In this document: piece by piece, positions 29,937-39,350 of the stretch | Numbering within the stretch: the stretch's first letter is position 1 | Layout: each line of letters begins with the position of its first letter | From: Pseudomonas parafulva | GTDB lineage: Bacteria; Pseudomonadota; Gammaproteobacteria; Pseudomonadales; Pseudomonadaceae | NCBI RefSeq assembly: GCF_000800255.1 | Contig: NZ_CP009747.1 | Coordinates: forward strand, 2,976,001-3,040,000 | Length of the DNA stretch: 64,000 nt | Direction of reading: 5' to 3' | Made by a program: the position numbers and the translations under genes | Notes under the pieces: generated by a model | What the model was told of the DNA's origin: nothing | Database searches by the model: none | What the model saw: only the letters and a program-made list of their open reading frames with translations

Positions 29937-31088
29937 ATGACGGCCCCAGCCGAGCTCTCGCCTACCCTTCAACTGGCCTGCGACCTGATCCGCCGCCCCT
30001 CGGTGACGCCGGTCGATGCCGACTGTCAGACCCAGATGATGAATCGCCTGGGCGCGGTCGGCTTCCAGCTCGAGCCGATGCGCATCGAAGATGTCGACAA
30101 CTTCTGGGCCAGCCACGGCCAGCAGGACGGTCCGGTGCTGTGCTTCGCCGGTCACACCGACGTGGTGCCCACAGGTCCCGTGCAGCAATGGCAGCATGAG
30201 CCCTTCGACGCGCTGATCGATGCCGATGGCATGCTCTGCGGCCGCGGCGCCGCCGACATGAAGGGCAGCCTGGCCTCGATGGTGGTCGCCAGCGAACGCT
30301 TCGTGCGCGACTATCCCGATCACCGCGGCCAGGTCACGTTCCTGATCACCAGCGACGAAGAAGGGCCGGCGCATCATGGCACCAAGGCTGTGGTCGAGCG
30401 CCTCAAGGCACGCCAGCAGCGTTTGGACTGGTGCATCGTCGGCGAACCCTCGAGCACGTCCCTGCTCGGCGATGTGGTGAAGAACGGCCGGCGCGGCTCG
30501 CTCGGTGCCCACCTCACCGTGCGCGGCAAACAGGGCCACGTTGCCTATCCACACCTGGCGCGCAACCCGATCCACCTGGCGGCGCCCGCGCTGGCCGAGC
30601 TGGCGGCCGAGCATTGGGACCAGGGCAATGCCTTTTTCCCGCCGACCAGCTTCCAGATCTCCAACCTCAATGCCGGCACCGGCGCTACCAATGTCGTGCC
30701 GGGCGAACTGACCGCGCTGTTCAACTTCCGCTTCTCCACCGAGTCGACCGTAGAAGGCCTGCAGCAGCGCGTGGCGGCGATCCTCGACAAGCACCAGTTG
30801 GACTGGTCGATCGACTGGGCACTCTCGGGCCTGCCGTTTCTCACCGAGCCGGGCGAGTTGCTCGATGCGGTGTCGTCGAGCATCAAGGCCGTCACCGGCC
30901 GTGACACCCAGCCTTCGACCAGCGGCGGCACCTCCGATGGCCGTTTCATCGCCACCCTGGGCACCCAGGTGGTCGAGCTGGGGCCGGTCAACGCCACCAT
31001 CCACCAAGTGGACGAGCGCATCCTGGCCAGTGACCTGGACCTGTTGACGGAAATCTACTACCAGACCCTGGTGCGGTTGCTCGCCTGA
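29937..31088 (+). CDS. dapE: Succinyl-diaminopimelate desuccinylase
   Basis: Dizinc hydrolase that releases succinate from N-succinyl-LL-diaminopimelate, giving LL-DAP for peptidoglycan and lysine. The 383 residues contain the M20 metal motifs [14 protein letters not shown] (His, Asp), [22 protein letters not shown] with the catalytic and metal glutamates, and [27 protein letters not shown] was chosen, with GGAG upstream. It overlaps rlmA by one base (TGATG). With dapC and dapD nearby, this completes the last three succinylase-branch steps. Confidence 0.96.
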   Translation: MTAPAELSPTLQLACDLIRRPSVTPVDADCQTQMMNRLGAVGFQLEPMRIEDVDNFWASHGQQDGPVLCFAGHTDVVPTGPVQQWQHEPFDALIDADGMLCGRGAADMKGSLASMVVASERFVRDYPDHRGQVTFLITSDEEGPAHHGTKAVVERLKARQQRLDWCIVGEPSSTSLLGDVVKNGRRGSLGAHLTVRGKQGHVAYPHLARNPIHLAAPALAELAAEHWDQGNAFFPPTSFQISNLNAGTGATNVVPGELTALFNFRFSTESTVEGLQQRVAAILDKHQLDWSIDWALSGLPFLTEPGELLDAVSSSIKAVTGRDTQPSTSGGTSDGRFIATLGTQVVELGPVNATIHQVDERILASDLDLLTEIYYQTLVRLLA

Positions 31089-31900
31089 TGCTGGCCTGCC
31101 CCCTCTGCCAGGCGCCACTGGCGCAGCTCGACAACGGCGTGGCCTGTGCGGCCGGCCACCGTTTCGACCGCGCTCGCCAGGGCTACCTGAACCTGCTGCC
31201 GGTGCAGCACAAGAACAGCCGTGACCCGGGCGACAACCAGGCCATGGTCCAGGCCCGCCGCGATTTCCTCGACGCCGGCCACTACGCGCCGGTGGCCGCG
31301 CGACTGGCGCAACTGGCTGCCGAACGCACACCCGGCGCGTGGCTCGACATCGGCTGTGGCGAAGGCTACTACACCGCACGAATCGCCGAGGCGCTCCCTG
31401 CCGCCGACGGCTACGCCCTGGACATTTCCCGGGAGGCGGTCAAGCGTGCGTGCCGGCGCGCCCCGCAGCTCACCTGGATGGTCGCCAGCATGGCCCGCGT
31501 GCCCATGGCCGATGCCAGCTGCGACTTCATCGCCAGCGTCTTCAGCCCCTTGGACTGGCGGGAAGCGAAACGCCTGCTGGCGCCGGGCGGCGGACTGATG
31601 CGCGTGGGGCCGACCAACGGCCACCTGATGGAACTGCGTCGCCTGCTCTACGATGAAGTGCGCCCTTACGCCGACGACAAGCACCTGGCTCTGGTGCCAG
31701 CAGGCATGCAGCACGCCCACGGCGAGGTCCTGGAATTCACCCTGACCTTGCCCGAAGCCCAGGCCCGTGCCGACCTGCTGGCCATGACCCCGCACGGCTG
31801 GCGCGCCAGCGCCGAAAAGCGCACTCGCGTGATCGAGCAGCCCGCGCCACTCGAGGTCACGGTATCCATGCGTTATGACTATTTTGTGCGCCAAGACTGA
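31088..31900 (+). CDS. rlmA: 23S rRNA (guanine-N1)-methyltransferase
   Basis: SAM-dependent enzyme of the RlmA family, which methylates N1 of G745 in helix 35 of 23S rRNA. The 270 residues start with a zinc finger, C4-x2-C7-x12-C20-x3-H24, then a Rossmann methyltransferase domain with motif I WLDIGCGEGYYT near 88 and motif IV-like FSPLDWREAKRLLAPGG near 155. The ATG overlaps the dapE stop. The Gram-positive RlmA-II branch modifies G748 instead; a gammaproteobacterial origin favours G745. Confidence 0.93.
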   Translation: MLACPLCQAPLAQLDNGVACAAGHRFDRARQGYLNLLPVQHKNSRDPGDNQAMVQARRDFLDAGHYAPVAARLAQLAAERTPGAWLDIGCGEGYYTARIAEALPAADGYALDISREAVKRACRRAPQLTWMVASMARVPMADASCDFIASVFSPLDWREAKRLLAPGGGLMRVGPTNGHLMELRRLLYDEVRPYADDKHLALVPAGMQHAHGEVLEFTLTLPEAQARADLLAMTPHGWRASAEKRTRVIEQPAPLEVTVSMRYDYFVRQD

Positions 31901-31919
31901 GCACACCAGGAGCCCTGAA

Positions 31920-32294
31920 ATGCGCCAACCCGATATCGAAATCTACCTCAAGGACGCAGACGTCGATCACAAGCAGATTGCCGCCTGGCTGACCGAGGCC
32001 CTGGGCCCGTGCAGCGAGTGGAAGCAGAAAGGCCAGACCTTCAAGTGCATGGCCGGTAACATCCCGGTCACTTGGTTACCCAAGGCTGTAGGGAAATGGA
32101 ACAGCCTCTACCTGGAAAGCGACCAGACCCCATGGGTCGATGACATCGCCTGCGCCCGCGCCGCCTTCGCCGCGCTCAACGTGGAAGTGCGCTGCGCGCC
32201 GGGCAGTTGGGCCGAAGAAGACGGCGAAGAAGACGCCGACCGCTGGATCCGCATCAGCACTGACGGCGAAGAAGAAATCACCTGGCGCACGTGA
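31920..32294 (+). CDS. Conserved acidic protein of unknown function
   Basis: A 124-residue soluble protein with no recognised domain. It starts MRQPDIEIYLKDADVDHKQI and has a basic middle (GPCSEWKQKGQTFKCM) with two cysteines. It ends in a strongly acidic tail (SWAEEDGEEDADRW, EEEITW). No signal peptide or membrane segment. CAGGAG precedes the start, and it follows rlmA by 19 nt, so it is probably co-transcribed with dapE-rlmA. An intergenic repeat tract follows it. I know the family only as conserved in Pseudomonas. Confidence 0.85.
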   Translation: MRQPDIEIYLKDADVDHKQIAAWLTEALGPCSEWKQKGQTFKCMAGNIPVTWLPKAVGKWNSLYLESDQTPWVDDIACARAAFAALNVEVRCAPGSWAEEDGEEDADRWIRISTDGEEEITWRT

Positions 32295-32412
32295 AAGCAG
32301 CGGCGAGCTTCAGGAAAGCAGCGGCGAGCTTCAAGCTTCAAGCGGCAAGACCGGTGAACTTAAGTCGGTATTGGCATAGCTTGCAGCTTGTCGCTCGCCA
32401 CTCGTAGCTGGC
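32293..32412. repeat. Tandem 21-nt repeat plus AGCTTGCAGCTTG tract
   Basis: Two consecutive near-identical 21-nt copies beginning GAAAGCAGCGGCGAGCTTCA are followed by CAAGCTTCAAGCGGCAAG and, at 32378-32390, the 13-mer AGCTTGCAGCTTG also present upstream of map. The tract fills the space between the acidic protein gene and the convergent cold-shock gene and could fold into a bidirectional terminator-like structure. Confidence 0.7.
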
Positions 32413-32622
32413 TTAGAGGCCGACGACGTCCTCGGCCTGCAGGCCTTTCTGGCCCTGCACCAAGGAGTATTCCACCTGCTGTCCCTCGACCAGGGTGCGG
32501 TGACCCTCACCGCGGATGGCGCGGTAGTGGACGAAGACATCGGCTCCACCCTCGCGCTGAATGAAGCCAAAGCCCTTGGCATCGTTGAACCACTTCACGT
32601 TCCCAGTCTCACGAGACGACAT
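32413..32622 (-). CDS. Cold-shock domain protein (CspA family)
   Basis: Small RNA/ssDNA-binding protein acting as an RNA chaperone. The 69 residues form one OB fold with RNP1 KGFGFIQ and RNP2 DVFVHY, preceded by [11 protein letters not shown], and end QAEDVVGL. The start MSSRETG was preferred to an ATG three codons upstream. A 231-nt AT-rich upstream region with a hairpin suits the long temperature-sensitive leaders of csp genes. Which of the several Pseudomonas paralogues it is cannot be told from sequence alone. Confidence 0.93.
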   Translation of the reverse strand: MSSRETGNVKWFNDAKGFGFIQREGGADVFVHYRAIRGEGHRTLVEGQQVEYSLVQGQKGLQAEDVVGL

Positions 32623-32853
32623 CTGCAACACTCCGGATTTTTATTTTCAAGATCGCCGTGCAGACAGAGGATTTTCTTCCTCTGGCTACGCAGCTTGCGG
32701 AAATTTCCTGCAAGGTGCGGACCGAGTATCTGTCGGATATCAAAAATTTTTATGACATGGCTTCAAATGGCCGATTTTTGCTGAACTTATGCCGATACGG
32801 CAGCCTAACTTGCTGGTATATCTCCTGAAACATTTTCCCAGGGCAATCACCCC
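32623..32853. promoter_or_regulatory. Divergent region with long csp leader
   Basis: It separates the cold-shock gene from plsB and is markedly AT-richer than its surroundings. A 7-bp inverted repeat, CAGAGGA and TCCTCTG with a 6-nt loop, lies at 32665-32684, about 43 nt before the csp start, where it would be part of the csp transcript leader. Confidence 0.45.
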
Positions 32854-35331
32854 ATGACCCGTTCTCCCCTGCGCCGCCTGATTTTCGGTGCCCTGCGTCG
32901 CGTCCTGTACCTGTGGGTGCGTTCCGAGACCATCAACCAGTCCTCGCTGACGCTCAACCTCGACCGCAGCCGACCGGTGTTCTACGCCCTGCCTTCTCCC
33001 TCGCTCACCGACCTGGCGGTGATCGACCGCGAGTGCACCAAGGCGGGGCTGCCCCGCCCGGTACTGCCCGTGGCCGTCGGCCCGCTGCACGAGCCTGCGG
33101 CGTTCTTCTACTTGACCCCCGACCCGGACTGGCTCGGTCGCCAGGACAAGCGCGGCGCACCGCCGACCTTGCAACGGCTGGTGACCACCCTCAGCGAACA
33201 CGCCGAGGAAGATGCCCAGATCATCCCGGTCAGCGTGTTCTGGGGGCAGACGCCCGCCAGCGAGAACAGCCCGTGGAAACTGCTGTTCGCCGACAGTTGG
33301 GCGGTTACCGGGCGGTTGCGCCGGCTGCTGACCGTGCTCATCCTCGGACGCAAGACCCGCGTGCAGTTCTCCGCACCCATCCACCTGCGCGAACTGGTGC
33401 AGCACAACAAAGGCCATGAACGCACGGTGCGCATGGCCCAGCGCGTGATGCGGGTGCATTTTCGCAATCTGCGCACGGCGGTCATCGGCCCGGATATTTC
33501 CCACCGGCGCAATCTGGTCAAGGGCCTGGTCCACGACCCGCTGGTTCGCCAAGCCATCAGCGACGAGGCCGAGCGCGAGAAGATCCCCTACGCCAAGGCC
33601 GAAGCCAAGGCCCTGCACTATGGCAACGAAATCGCCTCGGACTATACCTACACCGCGATTCGCTTCCTTGAAGTGGTGCTGAGCTGGTTCTGGAACAAGA
33701 TCTACGACGGCATCAAGGTCAACCACATCGAGCAGGTGCAGGAACTTGCTCCCGGCCATGAGGTGATCTATGTCCCCTGTCACCGCAGCCATATCGACTA
33801 CCTGCTGTTGTCCTACCTGCTGTTCCGCAACGGCCTGACGCCCCCGCACATCGCCGCGGGCATCAACCTCAACATGCCGGTGATCGGCAGCCTGCTGCGC
33901 CGTGGCGGCGCCTTCTTCATGCGCCGCACCTTCAAGGGCAATCCGCTGTACACCGCCGTCTTCAACGAGTACCTGCACACCCTGTTCACCAAGGGCTTCC
34001 CGGTGGAGTACTTCGTCGAGGGCGGACGCTCACGCACCGGGCGCATGCTGCAGCCGCGCCCCGGCATGCTGGCGATCACCCTGCGCAGCTTCCTGCGTTC
34101 CTCGCGCACGCCGATCGTCTTCGTACCGGTGTACATCGGCTACGAGCGCGTGCTCGAAGGCCGCACCTACCTGGGTGAGTTGCGCGGGGCAAGCAAGAAG
34201 AAGGAGTCGATCTTCGACATCTTCAAGGTCATCGGCGCGCTCCGGCAGCGCTTCGGCGAGGTCTACGTCAATTTTGGCGAACCCATTCACCTGAATGGCT
34301 TCCTCGACCAACAACAACCGGGGTGGCGCGAACAGGACCTGGCGCCGCAGTTCCGCCCGACCTGGCTCAACGACACCACCACGCACCTGGGCGCGAAGGT
34401 GGCCCAGCACCTGAACGGCGCGGCGGCGATCAATCCGGTCAACCTGGTGGCCTTGGCGCTGCTGTCGACCAGCCGCCTGGCCCTGGACGAGCGGGCGCTG
34501 ATCCGCGTGCTCGACCTGTACCTGGCGTTGCTGCGTCAAGTGCCCTACTCCGCGCACGTCACCCTGCCGGAGGGCGACGGTCGCGCGCTGATCGAGCACG
34601 TCAGAGGCATGGAGCTGCTGTCCGAACAGAAAGATGCGCTGGGCCGCATCCTGTACCTGGACGAAGCCAACGCGGTGCTGATGACCTACTACCGCAACAA
34701 CATCCTGCACATCTTCGCCCTGCCGGCGCTGTTGGCGAGCTTCTTCACCAGCAGTGCACGGATGAGCCGTGAGTTGCTCGGGCAGTACGTGCACGCGCTG
34801 TATCCGTACCTGCAGGCCGAACTGTTCCTGCGCTGGACACCCGAAGCGCTCGACGAAGCCATCGATCAATGGCTGGCTGCGCTGGTGGAGCAGGGGCTGC
34901 TGCGCGAAGAGAACGGGGTGTACCTGCGTCCGGCGCCGAGCTCGCGGCAGTTCGTGATGCTTACCCTGCTGGCCCGCGCCATCACCCAGACCCTGCAACG
35001 CTTCTACATGGCCACCTCGCTGCTGCTCAACAGCGGCCAACACAGCCTGGACGCCGAGGAACTGGAAGCGCTGTGCGTGATGATGGCCCAGCGCTTGTCG
35101 ATCCTGCATGGCCTCAATGCACCGGAGTTCTTCGACAAGACGCTGTTCCGTCACTTCATCCAGACCCTGGTCAGCGAAGGCGTATTGCAACCGGACGACA
35201 GCGGCAAGCTGGGCTACCACGACAAGCTCGGCGAACTGTCCGAAGGAGTGGCCAAGCGCGTGCTGTCGGCGGAGCTGCGCCTGTCGATCCGCCAGGTGGC
35301 GCTGCATCGGGACGATACCCCCGTCGCGTGA
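32854..35331 (+). CDS. plsB: Glycerol-3-phosphate 1-O-acyltransferase PlsB
   Basis: First acylation of glycerol-3-phosphate in phospholipid synthesis, at the inner membrane, from acyl-CoA or acyl-ACP. The 825 residues are the PlsB length. Acyltransferase blocks are seen: [17 protein letters not shown] with the HX4D catalytic pair at about 310-315; [32 protein letters not shown]; and [16 protein letters not shown]. The C-terminal third is helical and specific to PlsB. It diverges from the cold-shock gene. Confidence 0.97.
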   Translation: MTRSPLRRLIFGALRRVLYLWVRSETINQSSLTLNLDRSRPVFYALPSPSLTDLAVIDRECTKAGLPRPVLPVAVGPLHEPAAFFYLTPDPDWLGRQDKRGAPPTLQRLVTTLSEHAEEDAQIIPVSVFWGQTPASENSPWKLLFADSWAVTGRLRRLLTVLILGRKTRVQFSAPIHLRELVQHNKGHERTVRMAQRVMRVHFRNLRTAVIGPDISHRRNLVKGLVHDPLVRQAISDEAEREKIPYAKAEAKALHYGNEIASDYTYTAIRFLEVVLSWFWNKIYDGIKVNHIEQVQELAPGHEVIYVPCHRSHIDYLLLSYLLFRNGLTPPHIAAGINLNMPVIGSLLRRGGAFFMRRTFKGNPLYTAVFNEYLHTLFTKGFPVEYFVEGGRSRTGRMLQPRPGMLAITLRSFLRSSRTPIVFVPVYIGYERVLEGRTYLGELRGASKKKESIFDIFKVIGALRQRFGEVYVNFGEPIHLNGFLDQQQPGWREQDLAPQFRPTWLNDTTTHLGAKVAQHLNGAAAINPVNLVALALLSTSRLALDERALIRVLDLYLALLRQVPYSAHVTLPEGDGRALIEHVRGMELLSEQKDALGRILYLDEANAVLMTYYRNNILHIFALPALLASFFTSSARMSRELLGQYVHALYPYLQAELFLRWTPEALDEAIDQWLAALVEQGLLREENGVYLRPAPSSRQFVMLTLLARAITQTLQRFYMATSLLLNSGQHSLDAEELEALCVMMAQRLSILHGLNAPEFFDKTLFRHFIQTLVSEGVLQPDDSGKLGYHDKLGELSEGVAKRVLSAELRLSIRQVALHRDDTPVA

Positions 35332-35356
35332 TAGGGTGCAGGTCTGATGCCCATCG

Positions 35357-35386
35357 GTGCGCGGATCGGAGCCGATCCGCTGCACC
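35357..35386 (+). terminator. Strong hairpin between plsB and the DUF4197 gene
   Basis: GGTGCGCGGATCGG pairs with CCGATCCGC-T-GCACC across a two-base loop, 26 nt after the plsB stop. It lacks a T-run. It may terminate plsB transcription or act as an mRNA-stabilising stem. Confidence 0.5.
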
Positions 35387-35422
35387 GAGTTCGATTCACT
35401 TTCTGCCCTCAAGGACGCCTTC

Positions 35423-36109
35423 ATGATTCGTTCCTCCCTGCGCTTGACCACCCTGTGCGCCGGTCTGCTGCTGTCGGCCAGCGCCCTCGCCCTGTCGCTG
35501 GGCAACCTGTCCCAGCAAGATGCGGCCGGCGGCCTCAAGGACGCCCTGACCCAAGGCGCGCAGATCGCCGTCAAGCAACTGAGCACGCCCGGCGGTTTCA
35601 GTGACAATCCCGATGTGCGCATCGAGTTGCCCGGCAAGCTCGGCAAGGCGGCCCAGGCCATGAAAATGTTCGGCAAGGGCGACCAGGTCCAGGCTCTGGA
35701 AACCAGCATGAACAAGGCGGCCGAAGCCGCTGTGCCGCAGGCCCAGGCAATTCTGGTGGACGCGGTGAAGAAGATGAGCGTGACCGATGCCAAGGGCATC
35801 CTCAGCGGCGGCGACGAAGCGGCGACAAAGTATCTGGACAAGAGCAGCCGCGAGCAGATCCGCGCCAAGTTCCTGCCGATCGTCAAGCAGGCCACCGACA
35901 AGGTCGGCCTGGCCCAGCAGTACAACAGCTTCGCCGGCCAGGCCAAAGGCCTGGGCCTGATCAAGGACGACGCCAACATCGAGAACTACGTGACCGAAAA
36001 AGCCTTGGACGGTCTGTTCGAGATGATCGGCAAGCAGGAGCAGAGCATCCGCCAGAACCCTGCGCAAGCGGCCACCAGCCTGGCCAAGAAGGTCTTCGGC
36101 GCGCTCTGA
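35423..36109 (+). CDS. DUF4197 exported protein
   Basis: A 228-residue protein with a Sec signal peptide (MIRSSLRLTTLCAGLLLSAS, cut near A22) and a mature part that is nearly all helical. LKDALTQGAQIAVKQLSTPGGFSDNP near 38, VRIELPGKL and the following repeats match DUF4197. The family is periplasmic or outer-membrane associated and uncharacterised. GGA lies near the start. It stands alone between plsB and phaG. Confidence 0.9.
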   Translation: MIRSSLRLTTLCAGLLLSASALALSLGNLSQQDAAGGLKDALTQGAQIAVKQLSTPGGFSDNPDVRIELPGKLGKAAQAMKMFGKGDQVQALETSMNKAAEAAVPQAQAILVDAVKKMSVTDAKGILSGGDEAATKYLDKSSREQIRAKFLPIVKQATDKVGLAQQYNSFAGQAKGLGLIKDDANIENYVTEKALDGLFEMIGKQEQSIRQNPAQAATSLAKKVFGAL

Positions 36110-36152
36110 GCCTCCCCGCATCCCCTTTGCTGGCGCCCTGCCCGCGAAACAC

Positions 36153-36180
36153 CGCCAGTCACCGCTCGGCCGACTGGCGC
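36153..36180 (+). terminator. Possible hairpin after the DUF4197 gene
   Basis: CGCCAGTC and GACTGGCG form an 8-bp stem around an 11-nt loop about 44 nt after the stop, without a T-run. The rest of the 238-nt gap up to phaG shows no clear gene or known operator. Confidence 0.4.
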
Positions 36181-36347
36181 TGAGGCTGATCGCACACGAT
36201 CGACCGCGCACGCCCACTTCCTTTCCAGGCGAATGCCTACCTGTCACATGCGACCTGCATCCTAGGGCTCTGTGCAGCGTGTTCGCGCGTTCGAGCCGAC
36301 CGCCGCTACATGACGCGAGTGCCCTTTTTGCGCCAGGAGTCGATTAC

Positions 36348-37229
36348 ATGAGGCCAGAAATCGCTGTACTTGATATCCAAGGTCAGTACCGGGTGTACAC
36401 GGAGTTCTATCGCGCGCAGACCGCAGAGCGGACCATCGTTCTGGTCAATGGCTCGCTGGCCACCACCGCCTCCTTCGCCCAGACCGTGCGCAACCTGTAT
36501 CCGCACTTCAATGTAGTGCTGTACGACCAGCCCTACGCCGGCAGGTCCAAGCCGCACAACCGCCATCAGCGGCTGCTGAGCAAGGAGACAGAAGCGCATA
36601 TCCTGCTGGAGTTGGTCGAGCACTTCCGCGCCGACCACGTCATGTCCTTTTCCTGGGGCGGCGCTTGCACCCTGCTGGCTCTGGCGCACCAGCCGCAACG
36701 GGTGAACAAGGCGATCATCAGTTCGTTCTCGCCGGTGATCAACGGCCCCATGCGCGACTACCTGGAGCGGGGCAGCCAATACCTGTCGGCCTGTGACCGC
36801 CCTAGAGTGGGCAATCTGGTCAACGACACCATCGGCAAGCACCTGCCCTCGCTGTTCAAGCGTTTCAACTATCGCCACGTCAGCAGCCTGGACAGCCACG
36901 AGTACGCGCAGATGCACTTCCACATCCACCAAGTGTTGGATCATGACCTGCAGCGGGCATTGACCGGGGCGCGCAACATCGATATTCCGGTGTTGTTCAT
37001 CAACGGCGAGCGTGACGAATACACCACGGTCGAGGACGCCAGGCAGTTCGCCCGGCATGTGGACAGAAGCGCGTTCAGCGTGATTCGCGACGCCGGGCAC
37101 TTCCTGGACATGGAGCACAAGGCAGCCTGCGAAGACACCCGCAGCGCAATGCTGGGTTTTCTGCAACCGGCCCGTACACCTCGGCAGCGCTATGGCTATG
37201 AGGCGGGTCAGCAGGCGTTGGCGGGGTGA
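36348..37229 (+). CDS. phaG: (R)-3-hydroxyacyl-ACP:CoA transacylase / thioesterase PhaG
   Basis: Diverts 3-hydroxyacyl groups from de novo fatty-acid synthesis to medium-chain-length polyhydroxyalkanoate. First described as an ACP:CoA transacylase, it has later been proposed to be a 3-hydroxyacyl-ACP thioesterase. The 293-residue alpha/beta hydrolase starts MRPEIAVLDIQGQYRVYTEFYR, the P. putida PhaG N-terminus. It shows nucleophile VMSFSWGGACTLL near S102, the HX4D motif HVSSLD near 178, INGERDEYTTVED and DAGHFLDME. Similarity to RhlA is expected, but the N-terminus and the lack of rhlB nearby favour PhaG. CAGGAG precedes the start. It stands alone; the phaC genes are not in the window. Confidence 0.94.
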   Translation: MRPEIAVLDIQGQYRVYTEFYRAQTAERTIVLVNGSLATTASFAQTVRNLYPHFNVVLYDQPYAGRSKPHNRHQRLLSKETEAHILLELVEHFRADHVMSFSWGGACTLLALAHQPQRVNKAIISSFSPVINGPMRDYLERGSQYLSACDRPRVGNLVNDTIGKHLPSLFKRFNYRHVSSLDSHEYAQMHFHIHQVLDHDLQRALTGARNIDIPVLFINGERDEYTTVEDARQFARHVDRSAFSVIRDAGHFLDMEHKAACEDTRSAMLGFLQPARTPRQRYGYEAGQQALAG

Positions 37230-37339
37230 GTACAGCGTGGGGTGGGGCCTGCCAGTCGTAGACAAGCGCTGCTGCAAGGCTTTTTTGCTGCTTGGACTTT
37301 CCAGGACACCAGGATTCTGGTAAAAAGTCGGGCTGCGAA

Positions 37340-37413
37340 GCGGGTATAGTTTAGTGGCAAAACGAAAGCTTCCCAAGCTTTAGTTGAGGGTTCGATTCCC
37401 TCTACCCGCTCCA
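37340..37413 (+). tRNA. tRNA-Gly (anticodon CCC)
   Basis: A 74-nt cloverleaf with CCA encoded. The acceptor GCGGGTA pairs with TACCCGC, the D arm contains TAGTTTAGTGGCAAAAC, the anticodon stem AAAGC/GCTTT encloses TTCCCAA (anticodon CCC), and the T arm is GAGGG-TTCGATT-CCCTC. It decodes GGG. It stands alone between phaG and the SulP gene, with its own terminator. Confidence 0.97.
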
Positions 37414-37449
37414 CATTCTTCGCCCTGCGCATCTGATTGCAGCCCCCCC

Positions 37450-37472
37450 AAAGAGCCCTCGGCTCTTTTTTC
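37450..37472 (+). terminator. Rho-independent terminator after tRNA-Gly
   Basis: AAAGAGCC-CTC-GGCTCTTTTTT forms a compact stem with a six-T tail, 37 nt after the tRNA. Confidence 0.85.
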
Positions 37473-37623
37473 ATTTCTACGCCCTTCGTTGACCTGTCCC
37501 ATCGCTTTGCTCGCCGCAATCGGCTTGAATGCAGCCCCACGACACGCTGCATGAGACTTGCAAGCGAAGCGGCATCAGGTGCATATCGCTACTGCGCACC
37601 CAGAAATCATCAAAGGACTGCCC

Positions 37624-39315
37624 ATGTTTCTTTCCCGCTGGCTGCCGGGCCTGGCCAATCTCCTGCACTACCGCCGCGAATGGTTCCGCGCTGATCTGCA
37701 AGCCGGCCTGTCGGTGGCGGCGATCCAGATTCCGATCGCCATCGCCTATGCCCAGATCGTCGGTTTGCCGCCGCAGTACGGTTTGTATGCCTGTGTACTG
37801 CCGATGATGGTCTACGCCTTGATCGGCAGCTCACGGCAGTTGATGGTCGGCCCCGATGCGGCCACCTGTGCGATGATTGCTGGCGCCGTGGCGCCCTTGG
37901 CGATGGGCGATCCGCAGCGGATCGCCGAGTTGTCGGTGATCGTCACGCTGCTGGTCGGGGTGATGCTGATCGCTGCCGGCGTGGCCCGCGCCGGCTTCAT
38001 TGCCAGTTTCTTCTCGCGGCCGATCCTGATCGGCTACCTCAATGGCATCGGCCTCAGCCTGATCGCCGGGCAACTGTCCAAAGTGGTGGGCTTCAGCATC
38101 GAGGGTGACGGCTTCATTCTCAGCCTGATCAATTTCGTCGAGCGCCTGGGCGAGATCCACTGGCTGACCTTGGTCGTCGGCCTGGGCGCACTGGCGCTGC
38201 TGATCTGGCTGCCGTGCCGCTATCCGAAACTGCCCGCAGCGCTGGTCACCGTCGCCGTGTTCACCCTGCTGGCGGGGCTGTTCGGGCTGGACCGCTTCGG
38301 CGTGGCCATCCTCGGCCCGGTGCCGGCCGGCATGCCCGAACTGGCCTGGCCGCAAAGTACCTTGGCCGAGACCAAGAGCCTGCTGCGCGACGCGCTGGGG
38401 ATCGCGACGGTCAGCTTCTGCAGCGCCATGCTCACGGCGCGCAGCTTCGCGGCCCGGCACGGCTATGCGATCAATGCCAATCACGAATTCGTCGCGCTGG
38501 GGGTAAGCAACCTGGCGGCGGGGCTCTCCCAGGGCTTTGCCATCAGTGGCGCCGACTCGCGCACCGCGGTCAACGACATGGTCGGCGGCAAGAGCCAACT
38601 GGTGGGCATCATCGCCGCCTTGGTCATCGCGTTGATCCTGCTGCTGTTCACCGCGCCCATGGCCTGGATTCCTCAGGCGGCACTCGGCGCGGTGCTGCTG
38701 ATGGCGGGCTGGGGACTGATCGACGTGAAGTCCCTGGGCAAGATCCGACGCCTGAGTCGCTTCGAGTTCTGGTTGTGCCTGCTGACCACGCTCGGCGTGC
38801 TCGGCCTCGGCGTACTGCCGGGCATCGTCTTCGCCGTGACCCTGGCCATCCTGCGGCTGCTCTACACCATCTACCAGCCCACCGACGCCGTGCTGGGCTG
38901 GATGCCCGGCATCGAAGGTCAGGTCGATGTGCGCCAGCACCCGCAGGCCCGCACTGTGCCCGGCCTGGTGGTGTACCGCTTCGACGATGCCGTGCTGTTC
39001 TTCAATGCCGACTACTTCAAGATGCGCCTGCTCGAAGCCGTGCAACGCGAGCCCGATCCACAGGCGGTACTGTTCGACGCCGAAGCGGTGACCAGCATCG
39101 ACGTCAGTGGCATTGCTGCCTTGCGTGAGGTACGCGACACCCTCAAGGCGAAAGGCGTGCACTTCGCCATCGCCCGCGCCCGCGGCACCTTCCTGCGCAT
39201 GCTGGTGCGCTCGGGCATGGCCCGCGAGATGGAGGACCGCTTGCTGTTCGGCTCGGTGCGCGCCGGGATTCGGGCGTATCGGGTTTGGCGCAATCGTGAG
39301 CGACGCGACCGCTGA
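37624..39315 (+). CDS. SulP-family anion transporter with STAS domain
   Basis: SLC26/SulP inner-membrane transporter for sulfate, bicarbonate, dicarboxylates or similar anions. The 563 residues contain the SulP N-terminal block ADLQAGLSVAAIQIPIAIAYAQIVGLPPQYGLY, some twelve to fourteen membrane segments, and a C-terminal STAS domain (about 440-550; AVLFDAEAVTSIDVSGIAAL). The ATG of MFLSRWLPGLANLLHY was chosen; upstream in-frame codons run through the leader. No cys or carbonic anhydrase gene is adjacent, so the substrate is open. Confidence 0.92.
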   Translation: MFLSRWLPGLANLLHYRREWFRADLQAGLSVAAIQIPIAIAYAQIVGLPPQYGLYACVLPMMVYALIGSSRQLMVGPDAATCAMIAGAVAPLAMGDPQRIAELSVIVTLLVGVMLIAAGVARAGFIASFFSRPILIGYLNGIGLSLIAGQLSKVVGFSIEGDGFILSLINFVERLGEIHWLTLVVGLGALALLIWLPCRYPKLPAALVTVAVFTLLAGLFGLDRFGVAILGPVPAGMPELAWPQSTLAETKSLLRDALGIATVSFCSAMLTARSFAARHGYAINANHEFVALGVSNLAAGLSQGFAISGADSRTAVNDMVGGKSQLVGIIAALVIALILLLFTAPMAWIPQAALGAVLLMAGWGLIDVKSLGKIRRLSRFEFWLCLLTTLGVLGLGVLPGIVFAVTLAILRLLYTIYQPTDAVLGWMPGIEGQVDVRQHPQARTVPGLVVYRFDDAVLFFNADYFKMRLLEAVQREPDPQAVLFDAEAVTSIDVSGIAALREVRDTLKAKGVHFAIARARGTFLRMLVRSGMAREMEDRLLFGSVRAGIRAYRVWRNRERRDR

Positions 39316-39350
39316 TCACGATCGCCCGCACCCGCGATTCATTCAGGCAA

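Noticed and set aside
28373..29938. 521-codon open frame antisense to the end of ndvB
   Set aside because: Overlaps conserved GT2 motifs on the other strand and lacks any protein-like feature of its own.
36348..37229. RhlA (rhamnolipid precursor synthase) instead of PhaG
   Set aside because: The N-terminus and the HX4D region match PhaG of P. putida, and no rhlB or rhlR/rhlI is present.
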